Positions 21,131 to 31,985 of a stretch of DNA of 64,000 nt are shown piece by piece. The stretch comes from Elephas maximus indicus. Taxonomy: Eukaryota > Chordata > Mammalia > Proboscidea > Elephantidae. The number at the start of each line of letters is the position of its first letter. Position 1 is the stretch's first letter. The notes beneath the pieces were generated by a model. It was not told the DNA's origin and made no database searches. It was given only the letters and a program-made list of their open reading frames with translations. The DNA lies in the NCBI RefSeq assembly GCF_024166365.1, contig NC_064835.1, forward strand, positions 60,864,607-60,928,606, written 5' to 3'. The position numbers and the translations under genes were made by a program.

Positions 21131-21319
21131 AAAAACCAAACCAAACCAGTTGTCACTGAGTCAGTTCCAACTTACGGTGACCCCATGCATGCAGAGTAGA
21201 ACTGTGCTCCGTAAGGCTTTCAAGGCTGTGACCTTTCTAAAGCAGATCACCAGGCCTTTTTTCTGAGGCACCTCTGGGTTAGTAGTCAAGTGCTTAAGTA
21301 TTTGCATTACCCAGGAGCT
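21131..21319 (-). mobile_element. AfroSINE variant (older, with GAGGCACCTC block)
   Basis: Tail CCAGTTGTCACTGAGTCAGT at left, head AGCTCCTGGGTAATGCAAAT on the minus strand at right. Internal CAGATCACCAGGCC block differs from the short and long types. Confidence 0.85.
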
Positions 21320-21384
21320 GCTATAACCCCATTAACCTGGAACAGAGAGCATAGACATAAGATCCTACCATTAATTCTCTATAA

Positions 21385-22017
21385 CAGTTTTCTCAAACTT
21401 AGATAATGTTTCGATAACTTTTATAAAAAAAAAAAATCCTATAAACCCCTACTATTGATATATATTACTTTTACTATGCTACTTTAAAATTAACAAATGT
21501 AAAACTAAGTATTCATATAGCTCTTCGATTACTTTAAAACCCAAACAAATCTACATATTAAAAACAAAAAAAACCTACAAAACAATAGAGTTCCAGTTGA
21601 AAACATCAGTGTGATGGATGATGTTTTCTGGAACTAAATTGCACATGTTGGGTTTAATAGACTACTTATTTGCATGTTTTATGCTTCACTTTTTGTCCAT
21701 TTGATTTGTTTTATTTTGAACACTGGTGGGACCATCAATTCAGTCTTTCTCCTTGTCATTGTAGAATCAATCCTTTTTAATAATAAACTTGTTTTAACCA
21801 CTGATCCATTTGTTTGAGGGGCTGATAAATTTATCAGTGCATTCCAATAAATACATAGTAATAAAAAATAATACTAAAGATTAACATTCAAAATACCATT
21901 CAACAAAAAGTACTTCATCATTTCTTTACCGCTATTGAACTTCTACACACTCTCAACATGATATCCACTGCTATGACAGAGGGCCTTTTGGATTGAGGAT
22001 ACTGTACTACCCCTTAA
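21385..22017 (+). mobile_element. Probable hAT-type DNA element, left part
   Basis: An inverted-terminal-like pair, CAGTTTTCTCAAACTTAG at 21385 and CTACTTTGAGAATCACAGCT near 22665, bounds about 0.9 kb of AT-rich sequence once two SINEs are removed. Family not assigned. Confidence 0.4.
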
Positions 22018-22236
22018 GGAGTCCTTGGGTGGTACAAATGGTTAAGTGCTTGACTACTAACTGAGAGGTCGGCAGTTCAAACCCACCCAGAGGTACCTCA
22101 AAAGAAAGGCCTGGCAATCTGCTTTTTGAAAGTTCGCAGCCTTGAAAATCCTATGGAGCACAATTTTACTCTGCAACATGTGGGGTCACCATGAGTCAGA
22201 ATCAGTTCCACAGCAAATGATTGGTTTGTTTGGTTT
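22018..22236 (+). mobile_element. AfroSINE (variant with GAGGTACCTC block)
   Basis: GGAGTCCTTGGGTGGTACAA head, GGCAGTTCAAACCC B box, GAGTCAGAATCAGTTCCACA tail and T/G-rich end. Confidence 0.92.
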
Positions 22237-22257
22237 TATACTACCCTTGGGCCAGGA

Positions 22258-22420
22258 AGGAAAGCCTGGTGGCATAGTAGTTAAGAGCTACAGCTGCTAA
22301 CCAAAAGGTTGGCAGTTCGAGTCCACCAGGCACTCGTTGAAAACAATATGGGGCAGTTCTACTCTGTCCTATAGGGTCGCAATGAGTCAGAATCGACTCG
22401 ACGGCAACGGGTTTGTATTG
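22258..22420 (+). mobile_element. AfroSINE (short type)
   Basis: AAGCCTGGTGGCATAGTAGT head to GACTCGACGGCAACGGGTTT tail. Flanked by target duplication TTGGGYCAGGAA at about 22246 and 22419. One of the least diverged copies. Confidence 0.95.
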
Positions 22421-22680
22421 GGTCAGGAAACTGATTGATTTTCCCACCACTTTTTCTTTGTTCACATTTACAGCAAAATCTTTATTTCCATAGCATGCCA
22501 TGAGACTCTCTCCTTCAATTGACATCAAACTCAGCCTCAGGCACTGAAATAATGTAGTAGCACATTTTGATCCTGATTTTTAAAAGAGTATCTTCAAAAT
22601 AAAAACACTATATTTGAAAATTCTTGTGGAACAGTCACTCTCCAAGACCTACTTTGAGAATCACAGCTTTCGTAGCATAA
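22421..22680 (+). mobile_element. Probable hAT-type DNA element, right part
   Basis: Ends near CTTTGAGAATCACAGC, complementary to the left end at 21385. Low certainty. Confidence 0.35.
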
Positions 22681-23180
22681 TTGAGTCACAGGTGGAATAT
22701 TTAAACGGTACCAGTAAAAAAACAAAAATAAAAAAATTTTATTTATTTATTTTTTTCCTAAGACACCTTGGGAGGTAACCAGGGAATGTCATAAAACTGG
22801 GTCATCTGGTTTACTGACTAGTACTGTTCATCGTCATAATTGACCCAACCGCGTACAACACAACAGCTATTCATCCATCTTCAGCTTACAGCCCACTTCG
22901 GGGCTGCTTGCCAGTCTCAGTCACCCACAGGGATGCCAAGTCCTGGTAAGAAGTGAGAGCGCCCTCTGATGTCGGCCTGGGGAATGGTTTCCCATTCCCA
23001 TTTTCTGTGAGAAGACCTGACTTCCCCAAAGGTTGATGCTGGAGTTGCTTGTGTTTTTCAGGAGGAAACCTTTACTCAGCATGAGGACAACCAATAAGCC
23101 TCAACGGGCTCATCTTCACCATTGCATGGAACGCGCGGTAGTGTAGTCCTCTTTCATTACATATGGCACCTGTGCTTGTT
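22681..23180. other. Unassigned moderately GC-rich sequence
   Basis: The 22840-23150 stretch is GC-richer than its surroundings (CCCACTTCGGGGCTGCTTGC, AGAGCGCCCTCTGATGTCGG) and is not a repeat I recognise. Confidence 0.4.
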
Positions 23181-23379
23181 AAGCCAGTTGCGGCCAAGTC
23201 AATTCCAACCTGTGGTGATCCCATGTGGGTCAGAGTAGAACTGTGCTCCATAGGGTTTTTAATGGCTGATTTCTCAGAAGTAGATCACCAGGCCTTTCTT
23301 TCAAGGTGCCTCTGGGCAGACTTGAACCACCAGCCTTTCAGTTAGCAGCTGAGTACCATTTGCACCACTCAGGGACTCC
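23181..23379 (-). mobile_element. AfroSINE variant (GAGGCACCTT block)
   Basis: CCAGTTGCGGCCAAGTCAAT tail at left, AGGAGTCCCTGAGTGGTGCA head on the minus strand. Flanked by TGTGCTTG duplications at 23171 and 23380. Confidence 0.92.
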
Positions 23380-23815
23380 TGTGCTTGGTTACTCTTCTCT
23401 CTCTCATTGCCTCAGGTAAAAACTCCCTTGCCAGCTCTAATTACGAACAAATTCAGTCTCACTGTACCATTAGCTCAAGGGTGACGAACATGATTACCTC
23501 CACTATTTGCTGCATATTGTTCTAGTCCCACCAAATGCGTGGACTCCCTCATGAGGCTTTACCTTCCCCTTCACCTCTCGTTCCTACCCTGGCCCAAACA
23601 TGAAGCAAGGTGCTGCAGAAAGTTCCAGGCATTCAGACATAACATTTGTACATCTAGATATTGTTTTACTAGGCCTGAGGATCTACTGGGTAACAAAGCC
23701 AGCATGTTTGGGAGAAAGGGAATCAAGCTTTAGAAAACATGGGCAAATTACTTTGGGATGCTGAAAAGGCTCTTTAAGGAAAAGGGTTTCCTCTTTATAC
23801 AGTTGGCCATGGGCC
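23380..23815. other. Unassigned intergenic sequence
   Basis: No repeat or gene recognised. Confidence 0.4.
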
Positions 23816-24040
23816 CTGTAGTGGGTTGAAGAGTACCCCCTCCAAAAAAGATATGTTCAGATTCTAACCCTGGGAACTTGTTAATGTGACCTTATTTGGG
23901 AAAAGGGTCCTTGCAAGTATAATCAAGGATCTCTAGATGAGATCATCCCGGATTATCCGGGTGGGCTCTAAACCCAGTGACAAATGTTTTTATAAGAGAC
24001 ACACAGGGCAGAAACGCACATGGAGAGGAAGGAGAAGGCT
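23816..24040 (+). repeat. MaLR (MLT1-like) LTR fragment
   Basis: TGTAGTGGGTTGAAGAGTAC, AATGTGACCTTATTTGGGAA and TAAGAGACACACAGGGCAGA are MLT1-type LTR blocks. The 3' part is missing. Confidence 0.7.
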
Positions 24041-24049
24041 GAGAGTGGA

Positions 24050-24235
24050 GCGAGAACTATCTATTGAGCACATGCTGTGAGTGAAGCATTGTACCAGCAC
24101 TGTACAACGTCCAAAATGGCACACACAGCCCTGCTCTTTGGAGTTTATGGCTCAGTCAGGGAGAAAAATATTAAACAGGTTACTTAAGCATAGATAATTA
24201 ATTATCATCGTAATAAGGGCTAGGAAGAAGTCCTA
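24050..24235 (-). repeat. L2 LINE fragment
   Basis: CTATTGAGCACATGCTGTG.. and the following 'CAGTCAGGGAGAAAAATATT' block resemble the reverse complement of the L2 3' end. Confidence 0.5.
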
Positions 24236-24408
24236 CCAAGCTTTAGATTTCGTGATTTTTAATCCAATTCTTTAAGTTATTCAAGTGATAAATTTTAAAA
24301 AACTGCTATTGCTAATGATGTCAGATTACAAATTTACAAATTGGAAAGTTTTGTAAAGGTTTTTGTGTGGTTTTAAAAATAAGGATATACACACAAAGGT
24401 GACTAGAT

Positions 24409-24417
24409 AGATGTGTG

Positions 24418-24448
<31 letters not shown>

Positions 24449-24450
24449 AG
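24409..24450. repeat. (TG)n microsatellite
   Basis: About 20 TG units with one CG interruption. Confidence 0.95.
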
Positions 24451-25321
24451 GGAGAATATGGAGGAAAATATACAAGAGTACATACCAGCTATTAACTTTT
24501 TTTTACCTCAGGTGGGCGGGAAGGAAGAGGGCTGGGTGAGGTAAGGGTTATTAACTTTCGATTTTAGTATTCTCTCTCTAGTTACAATGACTATATATTG
24601 TTTTTGTAATTTGATAAAAAAATAAAATTAATTTTAACAGAAAAAGAAAAATCTCCATGATAAGAAGACTGCCAAGGAAGAGAAAAATTGTTTACAAAGA
24701 GTGGCTGAGGGCACGAATTTGCATTTGTCTACCTAAAGATAAACCTGATCAGTAAATATAACCTCCTAGATCAAAGGCCCTCAAGATAACAGACATCTCC
24801 CCTTCTTCCAGCGAAGACCAGGTCTGGCAGGATGTTGGTAATTCAGGTCTGCACTCCAGGAGCAAACTTGGCCTGGCCTCGTCAGATATGAATGAGCAGG
24901 TAATTACACTAGCAAGGAGGCCTGTGCAAGCTCCTTCAACTTCAGGAACCCTTAGAACAGAATATCTTAGGGGTAACTTATCCCTACCATCCTTGAAGAT
25001 GCTGCTTCACATGTTTCTAAGACCAGAGCCCACAGTACTGAATGGATTACAGTCACTTTGAACTCCTGGTGCAGGAATGTGAGTGTGTGCGTGTGTCTGT
25101 GTGTCTGTGTGTAAGAGAAACGTGATTCATAAATATATTGAAACATATATTTTGCTCTAATTCTACCTTCTCAAGATATTTCATTGGGAGAGGCCGTATT
25201 TACCTTTTTTTTTTAAAGTTCCCTTTAAAGATGTCCCCGTGGAAGTAGAGGAATGGATTATTTAAGAAGGCCAATGTTCTAACGAAGAATGTCTCCCACT
25301 TTTTGCTCATCATAATCACCA
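24451..25321. other. Unassigned intergenic sequence
   Basis: A shorter imperfect TG/TC microsatellite lies at 25078-25115. Otherwise nothing recognised. Confidence 0.45.
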
Positions 25322-25472
25322 CCCGTTGCCATCAAGTCAATTCTGCCTCATAGGGACCCTACTGGACAAAGTAGAACTGCCTCAGAGTTTCCAAGGAGCG
25401 GCTGGTGGATTCATACTGCTGACTTTTTGGTTAGCAGCTGTAGCTCTTAACCACTTCACCACCAGGGTTTCC
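25322..25472 (-). mobile_element. AfroSINE (short type)
   Basis: CCGTTGCCATCAAGTCAATT tail at left, GGAAACCCTGGTGGTGAAGT head on the minus strand. Flanked by TCATAATCACCA duplications immediately on both sides. Confidence 0.95.
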
Positions 25473-26239
25473 TCATAATCACCATCTCTATCAAAATAGT
25501 TCGTGAACACTTAAAGAGTGAAAATCCAGTCCAGAGACCCAGCCAAAAACCCAAATATCACCTGAGAAAGAAGGTTCTGAGAGCCCTGGTATTTAATATG
25601 TGAAAGAGGGCAGGTGGAGCTGATGAAGACAAGAATGCCAGAGTCCATGGCACTGCCTACAAACATGGCCACTGAGTCGGCTGGAGAGATAAGACCTAGT
25701 TCTCAACATAGAGAAACTAGACTTTATCTAACAGGCCCAAGACTAGCAAAGGTTTTAGGAAAGATTGGTGTCCCTGGGAGCTAACCTTGGTGCTTGTCTC
25801 AGATCCCGGCCTTCAGTTATCCTCCGTAGCTATTATGCTCACCTCTTGGTTTGACCCTGCCCTAGTTCCTGGAGCAACCTAATAGCCACTTCCAATATTT
25901 CTGCCATAGCTACTGCCTGGGTCAGCCATTGCTGGTTACCCTATGGCACCTGGCCTTCACCTACCTAACCACCTTTTCACCTGTGGCTGCCCCATCTGAC
26001 TCCCTTCCAATGCACATTTCCTGCTGACCTCCTCCACTGTCCTGCGTTTTTAAGCTGTTCGGACTCTGATAGGAGAAATCAAACAAATACAATTAAGGAT
26101 AAACCCACAAATCAAATACCAGTGGACAGGAATGGAGCAAGTTGCTCTAAACTTTTTCCTGATGCCTTTACGCACTTCTCCTGGCCACAAGACCTTAAAT
26201 TATCTTTCTTTTTTTGGAAATCCTAGGTGACTACAGATA
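25473..26239. other. Unassigned intergenic sequence
   Basis: No repeat or gene recognised; ordinary composition. Confidence 0.45.
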
Positions 26240-26448
26240 GAATCTCCGGGTGGTGCAAACGGTTAAGTGCTTGATGACTAGCCAAAAGGTTGGAGGTTCG
26301 AACCCAACCAGAGGCACCTCAGAAGACAAGCCTGGTGATCTGTTTCCGAAAGGTCACGGCCTTGAAAACCCTATGGAACGGTTCTACTCTGCACACGTAG
26401 GGTCACCATGAATCAGAACTGACTTTACAGCAACTAGCAACAACACAG
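26240..26448 (+). mobile_element. AfroSINE (variant with GAGGCACCTC block)
   Basis: GAATCTCCGGGTGGTGCAAA head, GGAGGTTCGAACCC B box, GAATCAGAACTGACTTTACA and CAACAACA tail. Confidence 0.93.
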
Positions 26449-26499
26449 CACGGTGACTGCAAGGTTCCAGGCTATTCCTTGACTGCTTTGCGTACATTA

Positions 26500-26640
26500 C
26501 TCAGGTCTTCCCCATAACCCTATAAATTCTCTGAAGCAGAGATGGTGTCCTATTTCTTTGGCACTCCCCACAGCAGCTAGCACATGGTTTCAAAGTACTT
26601 GCTTAATAAGTATTGCTTAATGGTCACTTGGTTCATTAAT
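26500..26640 (+). repeat. L2 LINE 3' terminus fragment
   Basis: AGCAGCTAGCACATGGTTTC..TACTTGCTTAATAAGTATTG resembles the L2 terminal region. Weak. Confidence 0.45.
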
Positions 26641-26837
26641 TAATTTAGAACTCAATTATTCTTCAGTCATTAAGTGTGCCCACTAAAAACTGAAAGAGTC
26701 AAACTCAACATTTAAATATCAATGAGAAAATTAATGGACTGTTTATCAAATTGATGAGATTTGGAGGCCATAGATGAGGGGTGTGTTGTTTACCTAAAAG
26801 GAGAGAACAAACACAGAATTGAACATATTTATTCACA

Positions 26838-27525
26838 TTGTTGTTGTTGTTGTTGTTAGGTACCATTGAGTCGGTTCTGACTCATAATGACCCTATGTAC
26901 GACACAACAAAACAAGGCCCCGTCCTGAGCCATTCTCACAATCCTTGCTATGTTGGAACCCATTGTTGCAGCCACTGTGTTAGTCCATCTCATTGAGGGT
27001 CTTCCTCTTTTTTGCTGACCTCTACCAAGCATGATGTCCTCCTTCAAGGGCTGGTCCCTCCTGAGAACATGTCTGAAGTACATGAGACGAAGGCTCGCCA
27101 TCCTCACTTCTAAGGCACATTCTGGCTATACTTCTTCCAAGGCAGATTTGTTTGTTCTTCTGGAATTCCATGGTATATTCAATATTCTTCACCAACACCA
27201 TAATCCAAAGGCTTCAATTCTTCTTCATTCTTTCTTATTCATTGTCCAGATTTTGGATGCATATGAGGCAATTGAAAATATCATGGCTTGGGTCAGGTGT
27301 ACCTTAGCCTTCAAAGTGATATCTTTGATTTTTAACACTTGAAAGAGGTCTTTTGCAGTAGATTTGCCCAATGCAATGTGTCATTTGATTTCTTGACTGC
27401 TGCTTCCATGGGTGTTGATTGTGAATCCAAGTAAAATGAAATCCTTCACAACTTCAATATTTTCTCCTTTTATCGTGATGTTGCTTATTGGTCCAGTTGT
27501 GAGGATTTTTGTCTTCTTTATTCAT
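26838..27525 (-). mobile_element. RTE LINE 3' end, 5'-truncated
   Basis: (TTG)n tail at left, then the reverse complement of the RTE 3' end. It extends about 55 bases further 5' than the copy at 56808. The minus-strand frame 27107-26856 preserves part of the C-terminal region, but the rest is broken by frameshifts and stops. Confidence 0.92.
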
Positions 27526-27697
27526 TCTTTGCATCAAGCCCTAAGATGTTAGTGTTCAGCAGACTTTAAAGAGTTTCTAACCTAGTCTCCCCTCCCTGCT
27601 TTGACTTGAAAAAGCATAGACCTAGAGCCGTAAGGAAAATACACAACTTTCCAAGAGAGAATTATCTCTTGGGTTCTCATAAAAGTATTTGCCAAAA

Positions 27698-27904
27698 ACA
27701 GAAACCAAACCCATTGCCACTGAGCTGATTCTGACTCATAGAGACCCTATAGCACAGAGTAGAACTGACCCATAGGGTTTCCAAGGCTGTAATCTTTATG
27801 GAAACAGACTGCCATGTCTTTCTCCCACAGAGTGGCTGGTGAGTTCAAACCGTTGACCTTTTGGTTAGCAGACAAGCACTTGGCCATGGCACCAACGGGG
27901 CTCC
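27698..27904 (-). mobile_element. AfroSINE (long type)
   Basis: CAAACCCATTGCCACTGAGC tail at left, GAGGAGCCCCGTTGGTGCCA head on the minus strand. Long-type CTTTATGGAAACAGACTGCC block present. Confidence 0.93.
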
Positions 27905-27905
27905 T

Positions 27906-28440
27906 CATACAGATATTTACAAACCCCTTATTATATTCTATACTTTTTTCTAACTTTTTATTATGAAAAATTTTGAACGTACACAAAGTTGGAAGAATAG
28001 TACAATAAACATCCATTTACCCTTCGCCTAGATTCAACATTGTTAACTTGTGCTGTATTTGCTTCATCAGAGGCAGATAGACCAAAAACAATTTTTTTCG
28101 AAAGCGAGTTTCAGGTATTGTAGCACTTCACCCCTAAGCACTTTTCCAACAAACATCTCTGGAGAATAGACAGTTCCCTACATAAAAACCATACTATTAT
28201 TACTCCAAATGAAATTAACAATTTTTTCCATATTATCATTTAATTTCCAGTCCATATTTAAATTTCCTTTTTTTTTCAACTATATCCTTTATAGCTGGGT
28301 TTTTATTTTTAACCTGGATTCAGCCAATTTTCATGCCTTGCATTTCATTCTTTTGCTTTTGATATTAACATTGTGAAAATTCCAACTGAATTATCTTGTA
28401 GAAAATCCCAAGTCATCGATCACATTATATATATTTTTTC
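27906..28440 (-). repeat. Old L1 3' UTR (L1M-type)
   Basis: TTTTTATTATGAAAAATTTTG, then CATCCATTTACCCTTCGCCT and TTCCAGTCCATATTTAAAT, the same sequence family as 46141 and 54835. The T-rich left end implies minus orientation. Confidence 0.7.
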
Positions 28441-28468
28441 AATTACATAGCTTTTTATTATATATAAT

Positions 28469-28622
28469 AAAACCTGTTGCCATTGAGTCGATTCCAACTC
28501 ATAGCAACCCTATAGGACAGAGTAAAACTGCCCCATAGGGTTTCCAAGGAGCGGCTGGTAGATTCAAACAGCTGACCTTTTGGTTAGCAGCAGAGCTCTT
28601 AACCACTGCGCTGCCAGGGTTC
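28469..28622 (-). mobile_element. AfroSINE (short type)
   Basis: CCTGTTGCCATTGAGTCGAT tail at left, GGAACCCTGGCAGCGCAGTG head on the minus strand. Low divergence, with TTTATATAA-like flanks. Confidence 0.95.
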
Positions 28623-29234
28623 CACTTTATATAAAATGATGTCTCCTAAATCAGTGTAATTTTGATGTAACGTAATGTGGCAAAGAGCACAAAACATTAT
28701 GTGTGCACATGTATTTATTGAATACCTTGATAAGTTATCATATTGAACACCTGTGTAACTAACAAACACCATGCCACACACTCCAGAAGCCTGTCTTCCA
28801 CAGAGACAACCACTACCCTGACTTCAAACACCATTTGTTAATGTTGCCTGGTTTTGACTTCATAATAATCACTGTAAATGAAATAATACAGTGAGTATTC
28901 TTTTGTGGTCACACTGTCTTTTAATCCTTTGTGGCGTCTGTATTCTTCTCTACTTCCCTCCCCACCTCCGGTCCTACCGAAGCTCCCTGTCTTATTTGGT
29001 TTTGTGTTTTCCAGGTCCCCAGTCCAATACCTGGCCTCAGGCAGCTACTTGAAATGTTCATTAACTGAATGAATGACTGAGATCTCACACATCTAGCAAG
29101 TGAATGGGTCAGTTTTAAAACTCAGGCCTCTTTATTCTAAGCCAGTGAGTTTGTTTTTCAGTTTGGGGAGAATTTGTGTACAAATGGCCCCATTCGTTCC
29201 ATACGAGAAATCTTGAAGAAATTTCTGGTGACCG
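28623..29234. other. Unassigned sequence with weak L2 similarity
   Basis: 28930-29090 ends with TTCATTAACTGAATGAATGA, like an L2 3' terminus. The remainder is not recognised. Confidence 0.45.
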
Positions 29235-29535
29235 TGTTGTTAGCTGCAGTTAAGTTGGAATGTGGCAACCCCATGTAGTACAATGAAACCAGACTCTGCC
29301 TGGTCCCGCATCTTCCCCATGATCAGTTGTGAAATGATCCATAGGGTTTTCATTAGTTGATTTTTTTTTTTGGAAGTAGATTACCAGGTCTTCCTTCCTA
29401 GGCCATCTTAGTCTGCAAGTTCCACTGAAACCTGTTCAGACAGGTGGCGGCTGTGCATGAGGTGCCTCAGTCTGAAACTGAACCTGGATCTCTCACATGG
29501 AAGGGGAGAATTCTACCACTGAACCACCATAGCCC
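29235..29535 (-). mobile_element. SINE with tRNA-Gly-like head and RTE tail (second copy)
   Basis: On the minus strand it begins GGGCTATGGTGGTTCAGTGG, TAGAATTCTCCCCTTCCATG, then GATCCAGGTTCAGTTTCAGA, again tRNA-Gly-like, followed by AACAGGTTTCAGTGGAACTT and an RTE-type tail ending in GTTGTTAGC. Flanked by YTGGTGACC repeats (about 29226 and 29537). Confidence 0.87.
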
Positions 29536-29547
29536 TTTGGTGACCAG

Positions 29548-29699
29548 ACCCATTGCTGTCAAATTGATTCCAGCTCTTAGCGACCCTATAGCACAGAATA
29601 GAACTGCCTCATAGGGTTTTCTAGGAGCAGCTGATGGATTCAAACTGCCAATCTTTTGGCTAGCAGCCAAGCTATTAACCACTGCACCACCAGGGCTCC
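29548..29699 (-). mobile_element. AfroSINE (short type)
   Basis: CCCATTGCTGTCAAATTGAT tail at left, GGAGCCCTGGTGGTGCAGTG head on the minus strand. Separated from the previous SINE by about 12 bases. Confidence 0.95.
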
Positions 29700-29864
29700 A
29701 ACTGCCCTGAAAATAGTGGAAGCCTGTGGGTCTCTGATGTAAAGTTGGTTGGTACAACTTGAATTTGGGCTCTGGTGCCATGTGTGAATTATAAGTATGT
29801 AACTGACTTTTAGATAAGTATTTTGAAAGGATGGGTAGGTTAGGGCAGCCACTCTTAAAAAGAG

Positions 29865-30005
29865 TGATATGATCTCATCCACAGAAAACCCTGAAGAATC
29901 CACAAGAAAACCACTGGAACTAATAGAAGAGTTCAGCAAAGTATAAAAATCAGTTGGATTCCTCTGCACCAACAAAAAGAACGTTGAAGAGGAAATCAGG
30001 AAAAC
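29865..30005 (+). repeat. L1 ORF2 fragment
   Basis: GAACTAATAGAAGAGTTCAG and AAAATCAGTTGGATTCCTC correspond to the ELIEEFSKV..QKS(V) region of L1 ORF2. Short, internally deleted piece. Confidence 0.7.
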
Positions 30006-30236
30006 ACATACCAGTCTCCTAGAAATAGCTGAAGCTTTACCTCCTTCCCAAAAGGCTTAAGCCTAATATTCCAGGAGGGTTTAAAAGCTCCTCCCAATCT
30101 CCTACAACGCTTGTACACAACTGCGCTAAACTTTCCAACTGCATTGGTAATGTTTGCTAACACGTCTGCAGCTCCCACTAGACTGGAGAAGTGAACTCAG
30201 ATACTTTCCTGGGCCAGGCTGATGTGATAGATCAGG

Positions 30237-30455
30237 GACAGGCAAACTATGGACCAAAGGCCACTGCTGCCCACTACCTGATTATTTAAATCAAGTTCGA
30301 TTGGAACACAAACACACCCTTTCATTTATGTATTTTCCATGGCTACTTTCACCCTGCAAAAGCAGAGCTGTGTAGTTCTGACAGAGATGATATGACCCAC
30401 AAAGCTTAAAATCTTTGCTATCTGGCCCTTTACTGAAAATGTTTTCTGACCCCTG
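30237..30455 (+). mobile_element. hAT-type non-autonomous DNA transposon
   Basis: CAGGGACAGGCAAACTATGG start and TTTTCTGACCCCTG end form hAT-like terminal inverted repeats. The core ATTGGAACACAAACACACCC and TGACCCACAAAGCTTAAAAT is a widespread mammalian Charlie-group element. The 8-bp target duplication is degenerate. Confidence 0.8.
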
Positions 30456-30953
30456 CTATACATGACGAAGTGCTATAGGAAAATCAAATCCAGATTACCT
30501 GAGCTTCCAATTTTTCAAGAAAGACTAGAAATCTGGACTTTTTAGTGAAAACCTATTACTTAAAAGGCCCTTTGGAGCCCATGACCTGCCTCTTTGTGAT
30601 CTCTGTCAGAAACCACACCCTCCTAGAAAGTACAACCTGCTGAGGGAACAATGAAGAGCAAGCCAAGACAATAGATTCCACGGTACAAATTATGAATACT
30701 GTAAAGGTCCAGAAAAGGGTGAGACGGTAGCTGAAGGAAGGTGTCAGGGAAAGCTTTGGGATGGAGAACTAGACTCTGGAGAATGGGTACGATTTGGATG
30801 GATGGGTATTCCAGAGATAAAGAGTATCACCAAAGGTATGGGGCAGGGAGGATGTCTTTGGCATGAGGCCACCAACGTATAAATTGACACTTTGCTGCCT
30901 GAAAAATAGCCATATGCTTAACCAAGTCAAATTTTGGTGTCTATATAAAGGTG
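30456..30953. other. Unassigned intergenic sequence
   Basis: No repeat or gene recognised. Confidence 0.4.
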
Positions 30954-31334
30954 CCACCACTGTCTGTCAGTTTGTCATTCAGTGGTGGCTTGCATGTTGC
31001 TGTGATGATGGAAGCTATGCCATCGGTATTTCAAGCACCAGTAGGTCACCCATGGTGGACAGGTTTTGGCGGAGCTCCAGACTAAGACAGACTAGAATCT
31101 ACTTTCAAAAATTAGCCAGTGGAAACCCTATGGATCACAACAGAATATTGTCCAATATAGTGCTGGAACATAAGTCCCCTTAGACTGAAAGCGCTCAAAA
31201 TACACAGCGGCTACAACAATGGACTCTAACACACCAATGGTCATGAAGATGGTGCAGGACCAGGCAGCGTTTCGTTCTGTTGTAAATGGGATCACCATAA
31301 GTCTGAGTTCACTTGACAGCAACTAACAACAACA
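30954..31334 (+). mobile_element. Non-autonomous RTE element (5' leader joined to 3' end)
   Basis: Begins CACTGTCTGTCAGTTTGTCA, runs through GGTCACCCATGGTGGACAGG and AATATTGTCCAATATAGTGC, and ends in an RTE 3' end (GTTCTGTTGTAAATGGGATC..CAACAACAA). Flanked by ATATAAAG repeats. It lacks any reverse transcriptase region. Related copies are at 4285, 46346 and 58520. Confidence 0.85.
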
Positions 31335-31675
31335 ATATAAAGATGACTTTAGCAGGATTTACCATCGTGGAAAGAAAAGCAGTCTGTCTCATGATTGTCC
31401 TTCATTGCCATTTGCACTCTCCTCATGTAAACTTCTGCCTCGGGAAGAATTAACCAGTGAACCAATTTCAAAAATCAATTTGTGGTAATTAAGGTGAAGT
31501 TTACCTACAAATGAACAGGGTAATTAATTTGGCTATAGTACAAAGATGGGACAAACAGTCTCTAATAAGTGTCCTCAAGTATCTCTTTTTAATAAATTAA
31601 GATTCAACTATAAGTAGTCAATCTATGTATTTAACTATTCTGAGGACTTTTGTGAGGCCTTCCTTCGCGGCGGGG
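31335..31675. other. Unassigned intergenic sequence
   Basis: AT-rich, nothing recognised. Confidence 0.4.
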
Positions 31676-31875
31676 GAACCCATTGCTATTAAGTCCATTC
31701 TAAATCATGGCGACCCCATGTGTTAAGAACAGAACTGCTACATAGGGTTTTCTTTGTTGAACTCTTTACAGAAGCAGACCACCAGACCTTTCTTTCACAG
31801 TGCCACTAGATGGGCTCGAACCACCAACCTTTAGGTTAGTAGTCCAGTGCAAACCGTTTGTATCACACGGGGACT
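31676..31875 (-). mobile_element. AfroSINE variant, diverged
   Basis: CCATTGCTATTAAGTCCATT tail at left, AGTCCCCGTGTGATACAAAC head on the minus strand. Its head lies within a few bases of the 3' end of the U6 pseudogene. Confidence 0.88.
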
Positions 31876-31878
31876 ATC

Positions 31879-31985
31879 AAAATATGGAACGATTCACAAA
31901 TTTGTGTGTCATCTTTGTGCAGGAATCGTGCTAATCTTCCCTGTATCATTCCAATTTTAGTATATGTGCTGCTGAAATAAGAGTA
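31879..31985 (-). pseudogene. U6 snRNA pseudogene
   Basis: A full-length (about 107 bases) reverse-complement copy of U6 spliceosomal RNA. The minus strand reads AGCACATATACTAAAATTGG, AATGATACAGGGAAGATTAG, then TTCATGGAACG-type 3' sequence (ATCGTTCCATATTTT). Many substitutions, including a decayed 5' end (TACTCTTATTTC in place of the U6 5' stem) and loss of the central GCCCC, show it is not functional. There is no upstream U6-type promoter. Confidence 0.88.
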
